DNA of 8,112 bases from CAYNWK01 sp964400875 (GTDB taxonomy: Bacteria; Chloroflexota; Anaerolineae; Anaerolineales; UBA4823), in contig CAYNWK010000190.1 of the NCBI GenBank assembly GCA_964400875.1, positions 1-8,112 of the forward strand, read 5' to 3'. Positions 1 through 6,730 of this stretch are shown piece by piece. The translations under genes were made by a program, and so were the position numbers. Position 1 is the first letter of the stretch, and every line of letters begins with the position of its first letter. The notes beneath the pieces are model-generated. The model did not search any database. It was given only the letters and a program-made list of their open reading frames with translations, and was not told where the DNA came from.

Positions 1-47
1 AGCAAACGCCTGGGTGCCCCCCTCACTCAGGCGTCTGCTGTTTTAAT
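1..47 (+). terminator. Rho-independent terminator of an upstream gene outside the window
   Basis: Arms 1-16 and 24-39 pair almost completely: 14 Watson-Crick pairs, one G:T wobble and one A:C mismatch, around a short C-rich loop at 17-23. The 3' arm is followed by GTTTTAAT. The T-run on the plus strand implies that a plus-strand gene ends just left of the window. An A-rich stretch does not precede the 5' arm inside the window, so bidirectional function cannot be judged. Confidence 0.75.
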
Positions 48-245
48 CGCCAACTGCAAGCGCTCCAGGAAATTGATCGCCTGCCTCCCATGACTTAACT
101 CACCACGCCGGGCGGGCTTCTCATCGATTGCTAATTAAAACCCCTTTTTCAGCGAGACGCCGCCCCGCGATCGGGAGTCGGTCAACGCCGCCGGGTAACC
201 ATAGATCGTTTATACAACCAGGGGGTGAGGCGGTTCGAAGGCAGT

Positions 246-271
246 AACGCCAGCGGGCTCATGGCGTTTTT
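246..271 (+). terminator. Small hairpin followed by a T-run, possible second terminator
   Basis: AACGCCA at 246-252 pairs perfectly with TGGCGTT at 262-268 around a 9-nt loop, and T267-T271 form a run of five T. The stem is only 7 bp, so it is weaker than the hairpin at 1-39. It lies upstream of the candidate sigma-factor promoter and could insulate it from read-through. It may also be chance. Confidence 0.35.
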
Positions 272-296
272 AAGCTTACAGAACCATTTAACCCGC

Positions 297-324
297 TCAA
301 CAAGATAGCTGTAACATTTATACT
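297..324 (+). promoter_or_regulatory. Candidate housekeeping-type promoter for the sigma factor pair
   Basis: TATACT at 319-324 matches the -10 consensus TATAAT at five of six positions. TCAACA at 297-302 matches TTGACA at four of six, with a 16-bp spacer. The implied start site is about 30 nt upstream of the sigma-factor start codon. No well-formed ECF-type -35/-10 pair is visible here, so autoregulation by the encoded sigma factor is not supported by the sequence. Confidence 0.35.
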
Positions 325-365
325 ATCTGTTCGTCCTATCCTTTAGAGAATGGTAACGATTGCTC

Positions 366-929
366 ATGGCGCTGGGCCAGACTGACCTGACAGAAGGTGA
401 ACTGATCGCGAGGGCGATTCAGGGCGATAAAGAGGCTTTTGGTGATTTATACGAGCTCTATCTGGATCAAATTTATCGCTATGCCTACTTTCGCGTCGGT
501 GACAATAACACGGCGGAGGACTTAACCGAGACGGCCTTCCTGAAAGCCTGGGAAAGGCTGCAGGTTAAACCGGAGAAACTGAGCATCTACAATTTCCGTG
601 CCTGGATCTACCGCATCGCGCACAACCTGGTGATCGACCATTATCGGATGAAAAAGCAGCATCTGCACCTGGACCAGGTGGAACCGCTGAAAGACACGGA
701 CCCGGCGCCGGAAACCGTTGCCTTGAATAGCCAGCAGGGAGAGCAGATCGCACAAGCCATTGCCCAGCTCGACCCGCTGATGCAGGAAGTGATCGTGTGC
801 CGTTTTATCAACCAGCTCAGCCATGCCGAGACCGCCGAAATCATCGGGCGCAATACCGGGTACGTGCGTGTATTGCAGTACCGCGCCTTACAGCAATTGC
901 GGGCGATCCTTGAAGCGGATCGCAAATGA
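366..929 (+). CDS. ECF-type RNA polymerase sigma factor (sigma-70 family)
   Basis: This is a small alternative sigma factor that would direct RNA polymerase to a dedicated promoter set. Counting from ATG 366 (187 aa), a region-2 domain covers about residues 18-98: the AFGDLYELYLDQIYRYAY helix, then TAEDLTETAFLKAWERL and FRAWIYRIAHNLVIDHYR, the usual sigma-2 core and -10 recognition helix. After an acidic linker rich in D, P and E, region 4 covers about 125-182 (LDPLMQEVIVCRFINQLSHA and a helix-turn-helix ending RVLQYRALQQLRAIL). The length is typical for a minimal ECF factor with no extra C-terminal domain. A TTG at 360 would add two residues; ATG 366 is preferred because neither start has a good Shine-Dalgarno sequence, though a weak AGAG at 345-348 suits the TTG. 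The stop overlaps the next gene by 4 nt, implying translational coupling to a membrane partner. The family call is firm; the regulon is unknown. Confidence 0.93.
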   Translation: MALGQTDLTEGELIARAIQGDKEAFGDLYELYLDQIYRYAYFRVGDNNTAEDLTETAFLKAWERLQVKPEKLSIYNFRAWIYRIAHNLVIDHYRMKKQHLHLDQVEPLKDTDPAPETVALNSQQGEQIAQAIAQLDPLMQEVIVCRFINQLSHAETAEIIGRNTGYVRVLQYRALQQLRAILEADRK

Positions 930-2137
930 AAATGAAAGCAGACATCGACCTCATCTTAGCCAATTGCCTGGACTCCATCGCTCGGGGTGAGAAGACTCTC
1001 GCCGAGTGCCTGGCGGAGCATCCGGAACACCGCGATGAGCTGCAGGCCCTGCTGGGTACCGCCAGCCTGTTGCAGAGCGCGCCTCAGGTCGCGCCCCGGC
1101 TGGCTTTCCGCCATGCAGCCCGCGCCCGCCTGTTAAACCAGCTTAAGGCCTCGCCCAAACCGGCTACCGCCTGGGAACGCCTGGGCGCTGCATGGCGTTC
1201 TTTGATGCGTCCCGCAGGAACCCGTCTGGCGCTGGCGTTAGCGGTGATCCTGTTGTGTGTGGCCTCCTTGTTCAGCGCGGGCGTCGCCTACGCCGCCGAT
1301 CGCGCCGTACCGGGAGATTTCTTATACCCGCTTGACCGGGCGGTGGAAGACGTACGGCTTTCCCTGGCGCTCAGCCCCACCCAGGCCGCCCGGCTGCAGG
1401 TCGCGAACGCCGGCGAACGGTTGAGTGAAGCGGCCCAGCTGGCCTCAGCCGGGGATGAAGAGGACTTCGAAACAGCCATCGCTGAGTATGGGCAAACAAT
1501 TTCTCAGCTGTTGCAAAATATCGGGCAGCTTCCCTCGGAAGACCAGGCCAAACTCATGGCCTTGTTAGGCCCCATCCTGGACGATCAGAACGATCAAATC
1601 CAGGAGCTGATCGATGAAATCCCCACAGAAGAGACCTCCGAGTCGCCGGTTACGGAAACGGAAGAGCCCGAAGAGCCAGAGGAGACCTCAACGCCGGTTG
1701 AGCCGGCGGTGGAAGTGACGCCCAAGAACGAGAGCGCCCGCTGCGACGGCGAACAGTACCGCCCCGTCGCCGATAACCTGGCGGCGACTTACCAGGCGGA
1801 TCCTGATACTATCCTGGACTGGTTCTGCAAAGGGTACGGCTTCGGCGAGATCGCGCTGGCGTTGAAGACCAGTGAGGACGCCGGCGTGTCCCCCGAGGAG
1901 CTGTTCAATTTGAAGCAGGAACTGGGCGGCTGGGGCCAGGTGTGGAAAGCGCTGGGCCTCAAGGGCAAGCCCGATGACGCCGGTCCACCCGGCAACCCCG
2001 GCAAGCCGGATAAGCCCACGCAGAAGCCCAAGGACGATAAAGGCCCGTCCGGTGGGAATGGTCCTCCCGATAATCAGGGAAACGGCCCGCCGGAAAATCC
2101 GGGCAAGCCGACCCCCAAGCCAAAGAAGAACCCGTAA
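926..2137 (+). CDS. DUF5667-type membrane protein, probable partner or anti-sigma factor of the upstream ECF sigma
   Basis: The protein has 403 aa. Residues 5-75 form a helical N-terminal segment (DLILANCLDSIARGEK ... EHPEHRDELQALL ... FRHAARARLLNQL) of the kind found cytoplasmically in Chloroflexota sigma-partner proteins. It lacks the HxxxCxxC zinc anti-sigma motif. One membrane helix lies at about 101-123. Immediately outside follows the DUF5667 signature (DRAVPGDFLYPLDRAVEDVR, then LSPTQAARLQVANAGERLSE, about 125-175). An acidic E/T/P linker (230-266) leads to a small domain with a Cys pair (C273, C301) and a GYGFGEIALAL motif (270-345), then a Gly/Pro/Lys-rich tail (347-403). ATG 926 overlaps the sigma-factor stop (ATGA); ATG 932 is a possible alternative. 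Inferred role: a one-pass envelope sensor holding or modulating the sigma factor. The family match is from pattern memory. The anti-sigma function rests on coupling and topology. Confidence 0.85.
   Translation: MKMKADIDLILANCLDSIARGEKTLAECLAEHPEHRDELQALLGTASLLQSAPQVAPRLAFRHAARARLLNQLKASPKPATAWERLGAAWRSLMRPAGTRLALALAVILLCVASLFSAGVAYAADRAVPGDFLYPLDRAVEDVRLSLALSPTQAARLQVANAGERLSEAAQLASAGDEEDFETAIAEYGQTISQLLQNIGQLPSEDQAKLMALLGPILDDQNDQIQELIDEIPTEETSESPVTETEEPEEPEETSTPVEPAVEVTPKNESARCDGEQYRPVADNLAATYQADPDTILDWFCKGYGFGEIALALKTSEDAGVSPEELFNLKQELGGWGQVWKALGLKGKPDDAGPPGNPGKPDKPTQKPKDDKGPSGGNGPPDNQGNGPPENPGKPTPKPKKNP
1967..2134 (+). repeat. Low-complexity Gly/Pro/Lys-rich tail coding region
   Basis: This stretch encodes an imperfect GPPGNPGKP-like repeat: GPPGNPGKPDKP, GPPDNQGNGPPENPGKP, then TPKPKKNP. 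It is basic and probably disordered, unlike the acidic linker at 1613-1723 of the same protein. In an extracytoplasmic position such a tail could contact the cell wall or an acidic polymer. That is inference only. Confidence 0.6.
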
Positions 2138-2193
2138 AATCAGGTAGGGGATCCGGCAGGGCGCTTTTCTTTCGGACCCGTGACATCAGAAGC

Positions 2194-2230
2194 AGCCCAC
2201 CCGAGGCGTCCTCCGCTCGGGTGGGCTTTT
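2194..2230 (+). terminator. Rho-independent terminator of the sigma factor operon
   Basis: AGCCCACCCGAG (2194-2205) and CTCGGGTGGGCT (2216-2227) form a perfect 12-bp GC-rich stem with a 10-nt loop, followed by a T-run at 2227-2230. It lies 57 nt after the stop codon of the DUF5667-type gene. The complementary strand has no comparable T-run, so it should act in the plus direction only. Confidence 0.88.
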
Positions 2231-2360
2231 GTATTCATGATATACGCATTCGGATGAGTTTCGGGGCGTTCTGGCTGGTACAGCCGGCCAAAACACCTCC
2301 CGATCCCCCTAAGAACTGCGTAACGTCTATTTCTTTGAGCCAGGGGCGCTTTTCCCGTGC

Positions 2361-2407
2361 TTAAAATATTAGAGAGGTTGGGGCAGCGAAGCTTGTCCCA
2401 ACCTCTC
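2361..2407 (-). terminator. Rho-independent terminator of the minus-strand Tad-like operon
   Basis: On the minus strand GAGAGGTTGGG (2407-2397) pairs perfectly with CCCAACCTCTC (2382-2372), an 11-bp stem with a 14-nt loop that can pair partly with itself. The T-rich tail TAATATTTTAA follows (2371-2361). It sits 23 nt after the TAA that ends the TadG-like frame at 2431, which supports 2431 as the natural end of that gene. Confidence 0.8.
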
Positions 2408-2430
2408 CCCGCACTTGTCCGTACTTTGGT

Positions 2431-2721
2431 TTACTTGAACAGCTCGAGAGTCGCCGGCCGGTTGAAAACCAGTTCGCCCTGGAAGTTGATGTCCACCGTT
2501 ACCGACCCGTGTACCTTGACCGAGTCGCCCACCAGCTGAGCGTTGACCGTGCTGATCTCAGAGGATGAGCCGCCTACGTCGATTTTACCGTCTGGCGCGA
2601 ACACCATCCCCAGGTATTTAGAATCCGACGTGCCTTGCAGGGAAACCGTGTTGGTATTTCCGGGTCCCAAATAGATCAACATGCCCGGCAACGCTGGTCC
2701 ACAGATAGAGGCATGGTTACT
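2431..2721 (-). pseudogene. C-terminal part of the TadG-like protein, out of frame with its N-terminal part
   Basis: This frame is open from 2721 (after an in-frame TGA at 2724-2722) to TAA 2431. It encodes GPALPGMLIYLGPGNTNTV, then SLQGTSDSKYLGMVFAPDGK and QLVGDSVKVHGSVTVDINF. That is the usual C-terminal end of TadG-like proteins with a right-handed beta-type repeat (DUF7305-like), in which a GPYAGMLIY-type motif normally follows the SAPPS-type motif. Here SAPPS lies in the preceding frame, so this is a severed continuation rather than a separate gene. The only start is TTG 2691, without an RBS. If one base is restored near 2698-2702, the full gene 3758-2431 becomes 443 codons (442 aa). This may be a real frameshift mutation, a programmed event or a sequencing error. 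Confidence 0.75.
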
Positions 2722-3758
2722 TCACAGTCGCTCGGTGGGGCGCTCAAAATTATTTCTGCATTTCCGGCGGTCGAAAAACCGTCGCCGCCGGGGGTGATGT
2801 AAATGGTGATGTTTTCTCCGGTTAAAACGCCGCCGTTTACTGTGAAGTCGCCGTTGACGCAATACAGCCCTTCCGTCATGGTCAATTCCCCGTTATTCAG
2901 CCGGATGCGGTCGTATCTGCCCGGGTGAATGGTTCCATCACCGGAATGGTTGCCTTCATGCGGCAGGCTGCTGCAATCCGGCGGGTTGATTGTAAAATCG
3001 GGCATCTTCACATCCCCATCCCGGGGCGCTGGGCTGACCGATTTACCCCCCGAATTATCATAATCGTCTTGATAGGTGATCGTGTTTGGGGAGGAAACAA
3101 ATACGCTGCCGGATGAACCGTGCAAATCCAGGCAAGAATTCGAGAAGATCCCTCCGCCGGTTACTTTAACGCCTTCGCTGCCGTCGATCAGAATACCCCC
3201 ACCGCTGCCCCCGCAGCTGTCGTTTAGCGATACGATCGCGTTGCCAAACCCAACAGGGCCGCGCGGCCGGATGCGGGTGACCGCTTCGACGGTGTTGATC
3301 AACGGCCCGCTGTACACAAAGTGTGCAAACGCGGTTCGGGTTTGGATGGTTATATTGGTCTTGACGTCGATATATTTGTCCACGTAGCTGCCGTTATCCA
3401 CTACATGGCATTCCGTCACGACCCCATGGCCGTCCGAAACATCTTCGTCGATCGAGAAATCGTTGCTCCCTGCCCGGCTGATCGCTTCAATTCTGGCTTG
3501 CTTCATGGCGTTAATGACGTTGGATAAACTGCAATTCCAATCTTTATACACGACGCCTGAATTTTCCAAATAAATAGCAGCTCTCCCGCCACCGGCCAGT
3601 GAGGCGGCGTCTGCCGCGTTCTGGGCGACGCGGCGGTCGGAATAAATCATGCTGCCGTCAATCGCCAACGCAGCGAATCCCAGCAGCCCGATGATGCCTA
3701 ACACCATTAAAACCATGGCCTGTCCAGTTTCCGAACCTCTTTTCAAATTTTTGTTCAT
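2676..3758 (-). CDS. TadG-like (Flp pilus assembly TadE/G-like) protein, frameshifted near its C-terminus
   Basis: The N-terminus is the classic TadG-like anchor: basic residues, then GQAMVLMVLGIIGLLGFAAL (about 12-31) and AIDGSMIYSDRRVAQNAADAA (about 32-52), a single membrane helix followed by the DRRxAQNAADAAALAG signature. A long extracytoplasmic region follows with several Cys residues (C76, C117, C182, C209, C262, C300). From about 170 onward it is Gly/Asn-rich with beta-strand character, including EGLYCVNGDFTVNGGVLTGE (296-315) and AEIILSAPPS (334-343). The frame then runs into CRAC and a stop (2678-2676), 360 aa in all; the natural C-terminal 80-90 residues continue in another frame to 2431. 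ATG 3758 has a good Shine-Dalgarno (GGGAGG, 8-nt spacing) inside the end of the upstream gene, 4 nt away. Probable role: minor envelope component of a Tad-like pilus or secretion apparatus. The family call is firm, the exact role unknown. Confidence 0.85.
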   Translation of the reverse strand: MNKNLKRGSETGQAMVLMVLGIIGLLGFAALAIDGSMIYSDRRVAQNAADAASLAGGGRAAIYLENSGVVYKDWNCSLSNVINAMKQARIEAISRAGSNDFSIDEDVSDGHGVVTECHVVDNGSYVDKYIDVKTNITIQTRTAFAHFVYSGPLINTVEAVTRIRPRGPVGFGNAIVSLNDSCGGSGGGILIDGSEGVKVTGGGIFSNSCLDLHGSSGSVFVSSPNTITYQDDYDNSGGKSVSPAPRDGDVKMPDFTINPPDCSSLPHEGNHSGDGTIHPGRYDRIRLNNGELTMTEGLYCVNGDFTVNGGVLTGENITIYITPGGDGFSTAGNAEIILSAPPSDCEVTMPLSVDQRCRAC

Positions 3759-3762
3759 AGCC

Positions 3763-4239
3763 TCATCCTCCCGTGCATGGCGGGCTTAGTATTGTGTCCG
3801 AAACTCCGGTACTGATGTCCACATCTTGTGACCCGATCATCATGCCGATCAAAGGCATCGTCATCGGGAAATCCTGGTATTTCACGCTCACGCGTAGTTC
3901 ATCGCCCATACAGACGTTCGTCGCTGCCGCACAGCTCACCAGGGCGCCGCCTGGTTTGGCGATTTGAATGGTCACGCTCACGTTCGTCGTGTCGGTCAAG
4001 TCAACCGGTTGGTGAGAACTCAGTCGCACCCGGTTTTCGATCAAATCGCAGCGCCTGGGATCGATCGACCCGTATAGCGCTCCCTCTTGCGCCGCATCAC
4101 GCAAAGCGACGTAGGTCAAGAAAGCTCGCCCCAGGTCAACCACGCCTGCTAACAAGACCAGCAGTAAGGTCATGCCAAACGCCAGTTCTACAAGGCTTTG
4201 CCCACGCTCTCGACGATGTGCAGTGGATTTCTTGTCCAT
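3763..4239 (-). CDS. TadE-like minor pseudopilin, short form
   Basis: The protein has 158 aa. A short basic N-terminus (MDKKSTAHRRERGQ) precedes SLVELAFGMTLLLVLLAGVV (about 15-34) and DLGRAFLTYVALRDAAQEGA (about 35-54): the TadE-like signature with a glutamate in the helix (E18) and the conserved RDAAQEGA stretch. A small extracytoplasmic beta-rich domain follows (about 65-145) with C64, C103 and C110 and a further Cys near the end. TadE-like proteins are pseudopilin-like inner-membrane proteins of Flp/Tad systems. ATG 4239 has a strong GAGGGAGGG Shine-Dalgarno (4256-4248) with 8-nt spacing. The gene starts 26 nt after the propeller-like gene and ends 4 nt before the TadG-like gene, so it belongs to the same transcript. 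It is the plain version of the TadE module that opens the operon at 7867, without Thr-Pro linker or extra domain. Confidence 0.88.
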   Translation of the reverse strand: MDKKSTAHRRERGQSLVELAFGMTLLLVLLAGVVDLGRAFLTYVALRDAAQEGALYGSIDPRRCDLIENRVRLSSHQPVDLTDTTNVSVTIQIAKPGGALVSCAAATNVCMGDELRVSVKYQDFPMTMPLIGMMIGSQDVDISTGVSDTILSPPCTGG

Positions 4240-4265
4240 ATCCTTTACCCTCCCTCTCGAAAATC

Positions 4266-6728
4266 TCAGCGCACGACCATCGGCACAAATATCTGCCCGG
4301 GTACCTTCGGAGCATTTCCCTGCCCGAACTCACTGGTTTTTATCAAGGGCTCAACCGCCTCGCCGGTCCTGTAGACTAACGCCGGTGTGATCATCGCCCC
4401 ATCGTGGTTCAGCAATGCGTAATACAGGCGGTCGTTCCATTCGTCATCCAGCCAGGTCAATACCATGTGACCTTTCCAGTCCTTGGTGACAGAGACGAAG
4501 CTGGCTGCCCGTTGATCGGGATTATTAATTGGGGTAGGTGCTTTCGCCACAGAATAATCGCCGCCATTTAAGACGGCATAAGCGATTTTTTGCTTGTCCG
4601 TGTCAGTCCATGCCAGGGTGATCTCGCCCGCGCTGGATTGCGCAACGTCGGGTTTCCAGCCGGTGCTGCCCGAAAGCGAGGTCGCTCCTTTGGCGAATGT
4701 CCCATCGCTTCTGATCACGACGAACCCAATCGAATGATCGTTCGAACCCGGGTCGTAAACCGTGTATGCGAAAATAGCCCGGTTGTTCTCCAACCACGTC
4801 AGACCGGGGTAAGAATAACGAATTCCACCGGGGCTGCTTTCCAGTAATGGTGCTGGAGCTTTAACGCTTTGTCCGGAGGATTCGTAAACGGCGTACTCCA
4901 CATCGCTGGTCTCGCCGCCGTTCTGCAGGCGATCGTCAACCCACCCGAGCACAAACCGGTTGTCCTGCGTGGCTGCGATTCTCGGCATGGCAAAGGTGGG
5001 GATATTCTTGTCGCTGCCGCCTCGCCATTGATCGTTACCCGTCAGGTTGAACGGCCCGTGAGCGATTGCTCCGTTCTGGCCCAGGATGGCAAAATAGACG
5101 TTCGAATTTACTTTAAAGTTGGCATCGACGATATCGTGGACCCAGACAAAGCCTGTCATTCCATCTGGCGAGATCGATACCGCCGGGTAGTGGTCGGTGG
5201 TGTGCATCGAGGCGGACCCGTTATTGGTCAGCTTCGTTAACTGCTGAACTGTACGGCCAAACCCGTTTAGGATCATATATTCGATATCGGAGAAGAAAAC
5301 GTTTTCATTGCTATTGAATCCGTTTCGCTCCCAAACGAATACATAAGATCCGATACTCCCGGCATCGGAGGAAGCCAGCCCCATCGTGCTGCCTGTAAAA
5401 TATCCGACCAGGGATAAGTTTTCCCGATTTCCAGGTGAAAATAACTCCAGGTGCATATCCGTTTCGCTGTCTGAATACACCTGGGTGAAATCCGTAGCCA
5501 CCGCCCCCCGCATTCGAACGAGAGACTGCGGTTTGCTGCCCCGCGTTGAAATCGCCATGAAGTTTATTGCAACCGTCTTACCAGCTGAGGCGTTCCCCGG
5601 CTCTGTCAATTTCAAGACGACCGGCGCGCTCGCCCCCATGCCGATCGATCCGGTATCGACGAGGCCGTCGTTATTCGAGTCGCTCAAGGGTTTGAACGTA
5701 TTTCCATCCAAAAGGGAAACTCCCCAGTTGCCATTGCTGGAATCGACGACCAGGTTGTAGACATCCGCCCCCACTTCACCGATATTGTGTACCTGGGTGA
5801 GAAAACTAACCGTCCCGTTCTTGGTAAACCCGCTCTGGTAGGCGGGCAAGGTCTTTACGTGCGGACCGGGGTCCGGCCTCAAGAAACACAGCGCCTTGGC
5901 GCCTACGAATGCGCCAAGACCCGAGGCATTCGATAGATACAGCGAGCCGTCCACGCCATCGGCGTCTTCGATCCCCACGGTTGCGCTGTCGATCGTTCCG
6001 TTGAGATCGTCGTACTGGAAGCAGATATCACCGCTTTGATACAAAATCGCCTCGAACGTTAACGTCTCGGAGTTATTGCCGGAACGGGTTACCCCCTTCC
6101 ATTCGACGACGAAATATTTACCATGGGTGTTCGTGCCCGCTTTAGAAAAAACTTTACCGCTGTTGGAGCTACCTCCAACCACCAGGTCGTCCCAAAAAGG
6201 AGCGATGATGTTGTTGGGCGCGCCGTCGTTAGGGATTGCTTTGTTCTCTAGATTCCCACTCCCTTCACCAAAGGATAAGAACCCGTTGGTGCCAACGTAG
6301 ATTTTGCTGTAGGTATTCTCGTAGAATTGGAAGTCGAAACCAAGAGGGAGCGGGCCGACGTAGTCATCGTCGTCTCCATCAAAACCCACATCAGTGCCAC
6401 TACTGGCGTTGATCCACTGATAGCTGTAAGCCTGATCGTTCCACCGGTAACCGTAACGATCTGCCGAGCCGGCTGATCGCGGTTCAAAGCTTTGGGAACT
6501 GCCCTGCACGGGATCGGGAAAATTCATGTAGGGACTGGAAGCCACGAATTCTGCAACGGAATCCTGATCTTCGGCGTTCGGTGCGGGTGGAGGCGGGGTG
6601 TCGCCGCCAGGAGGCTTCACCATCCCGGTACCAACCAAACCGACGATCAAGGCGAACAAAAGCAAGCTCAGCCGACTTTGTTGAAATAAGCGGGGTGAGG
6701 AGTTTTTTTTAGAGTTCTTTTCCACCAT
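4266..6728 (-). CDS. Large secreted surface protein with nidogen-like domain and probable beta-propeller repeats
   Basis: From ATG 6728 the protein has 820 aa; residue numbers here count from GTG 6734 (822 aa). A Lys-rich start and hydrophobic helix at 21-39 look like an uncleaved anchor or signal peptide, then a Pro-rich spacer (PPGGDTPPPP). Residues about 115-285 resemble a nidogen-like extracellular domain: acidic DGDDDD, YVGPLPLGFDFQFYENTY, IYVGTNGFLSFGEG, IIAPFWDDL, YFVVEWKGV, TFEAILYQSGDICFQYDD, VGIEDADG. Residues about 290-410 look like an Ig-type or NEW3-like domain with a calcium-loop-like DSNNDGLVD (352-360). Residues about 460-790 hold five or six repeats of form (V/L)xW(V/T)xDxxxxxxxxYAxxxxxG, suggesting a beta-propeller. 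The C-terminus is GQIFVPMVVR. ATG 6728 has AGG 5 nt upstream; GTG 6734 overlaps the previous stop (GTGA) and is also possible. No catalytic motif is seen. Inferred role: adhesin or structural surface protein. Domain calls are pattern-based. Confidence 0.82.
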   Translation of the reverse strand: MVEKNSKKNSSPRLFQQSRLSLLLFALIVGLVGTGMVKPPGGDTPPPPAPNAEDQDSVAEFVASSPYMNFPDPVQGSSQSFEPRSAGSADRYGYRWNDQAYSYQWINASSGTDVGFDGDDDDYVGPLPLGFDFQFYENTYSKIYVGTNGFLSFGEGSGNLENKAIPNDGAPNNIIAPFWDDLVVGGSSNSGKVFSKAGTNTHGKYFVVEWKGVTRSGNNSETLTFEAILYQSGDICFQYDDLNGTIDSATVGIEDADGVDGSLYLSNASGLGAFVGAKALCFLRPDPGPHVKTLPAYQSGFTKNGTVSFLTQVHNIGEVGADVYNLVVDSSNGNWGVSLLDGNTFKPLSDSNNDGLVDTGSIGMGASAPVVLKLTEPGNASAGKTVAINFMAISTRGSKPQSLVRMRGAVATDFTQVYSDSETDMHLELFSPGNRENLSLVGYFTGSTMGLASSDAGSIGSYVFVWERNGFNSNENVFFSDIEYMILNGFGRTVQQLTKLTNNGSASMHTTDHYPAVSISPDGMTGFVWVHDIVDANFKVNSNVYFAILGQNGAIAHGPFNLTGNDQWRGGSDKNIPTFAMPRIAATQDNRFVLGWVDDRLQNGGETSDVEYAVYESSGQSVKAPAPLLESSPGGIRYSYPGLTWLENNRAIFAYTVYDPGSNDHSIGFVVIRSDGTFAKGATSLSGSTGWKPDVAQSSAGEITLAWTDTDKQKIAYAVLNGGDYSVAKAPTPINNPDQRAASFVSVTKDWKGHMVLTWLDDEWNDRLYYALLNHDGAMITPALVYRTGEAVEPLIKTSEFGQGNAPKVPGQIFVPMVVR

Positions 6729-6730
6729 GG

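Larger units (their letters stand above)
48..365. other. Intergenic region without a recognisable gene
   Basis: No start-to-stop reading frame with coding character, RBS or recognisable protein is seen on either strand. The stretch contains the small hairpin at 246-271 and the candidate promoter at 297-324 described separately. A GGTTCGAA string at 231-238 resembles a tRNA T-loop, but its flanks do not pair and there is no tRNA fold around it. The region is best read as the gap between an upstream transcription unit and the sigma-factor promoter. Confidence 0.6.

Noticed and set aside
231..238. GGTTCGAA resembling a tRNA T-loop
   Set aside because: The flanking bases do not form the 5-bp T-stem and no acceptor or anticodon arms are found nearby.
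2267..2279. Short inverted repeat GGCTG-GTA-CAGCC between the two terminators
   Set aside because: It is a 5-bp stem without a T-run and adds nothing to the clear terminators on either side.
2676..2721. Programmed ribosomal frameshift in the TadG-like gene
   Set aside because: There is no X XXY YYZ heptamer or strong downstream structure in the overlap; a simple indel explains the data better.
3828..4379. Plus-strand 183-codon open frame antisense to the short TadE-like gene
   Set aside because: It crosses two clear minus-strand genes, is rich in Arg/Ser as expected for a shadow frame, and resembles no family.
4869..5240. Plus-strand 123-codon frame inside the large surface protein
   Set aside because: It is antisense to a continuous, domain-bearing minus-strand gene and has no recognisable motif.
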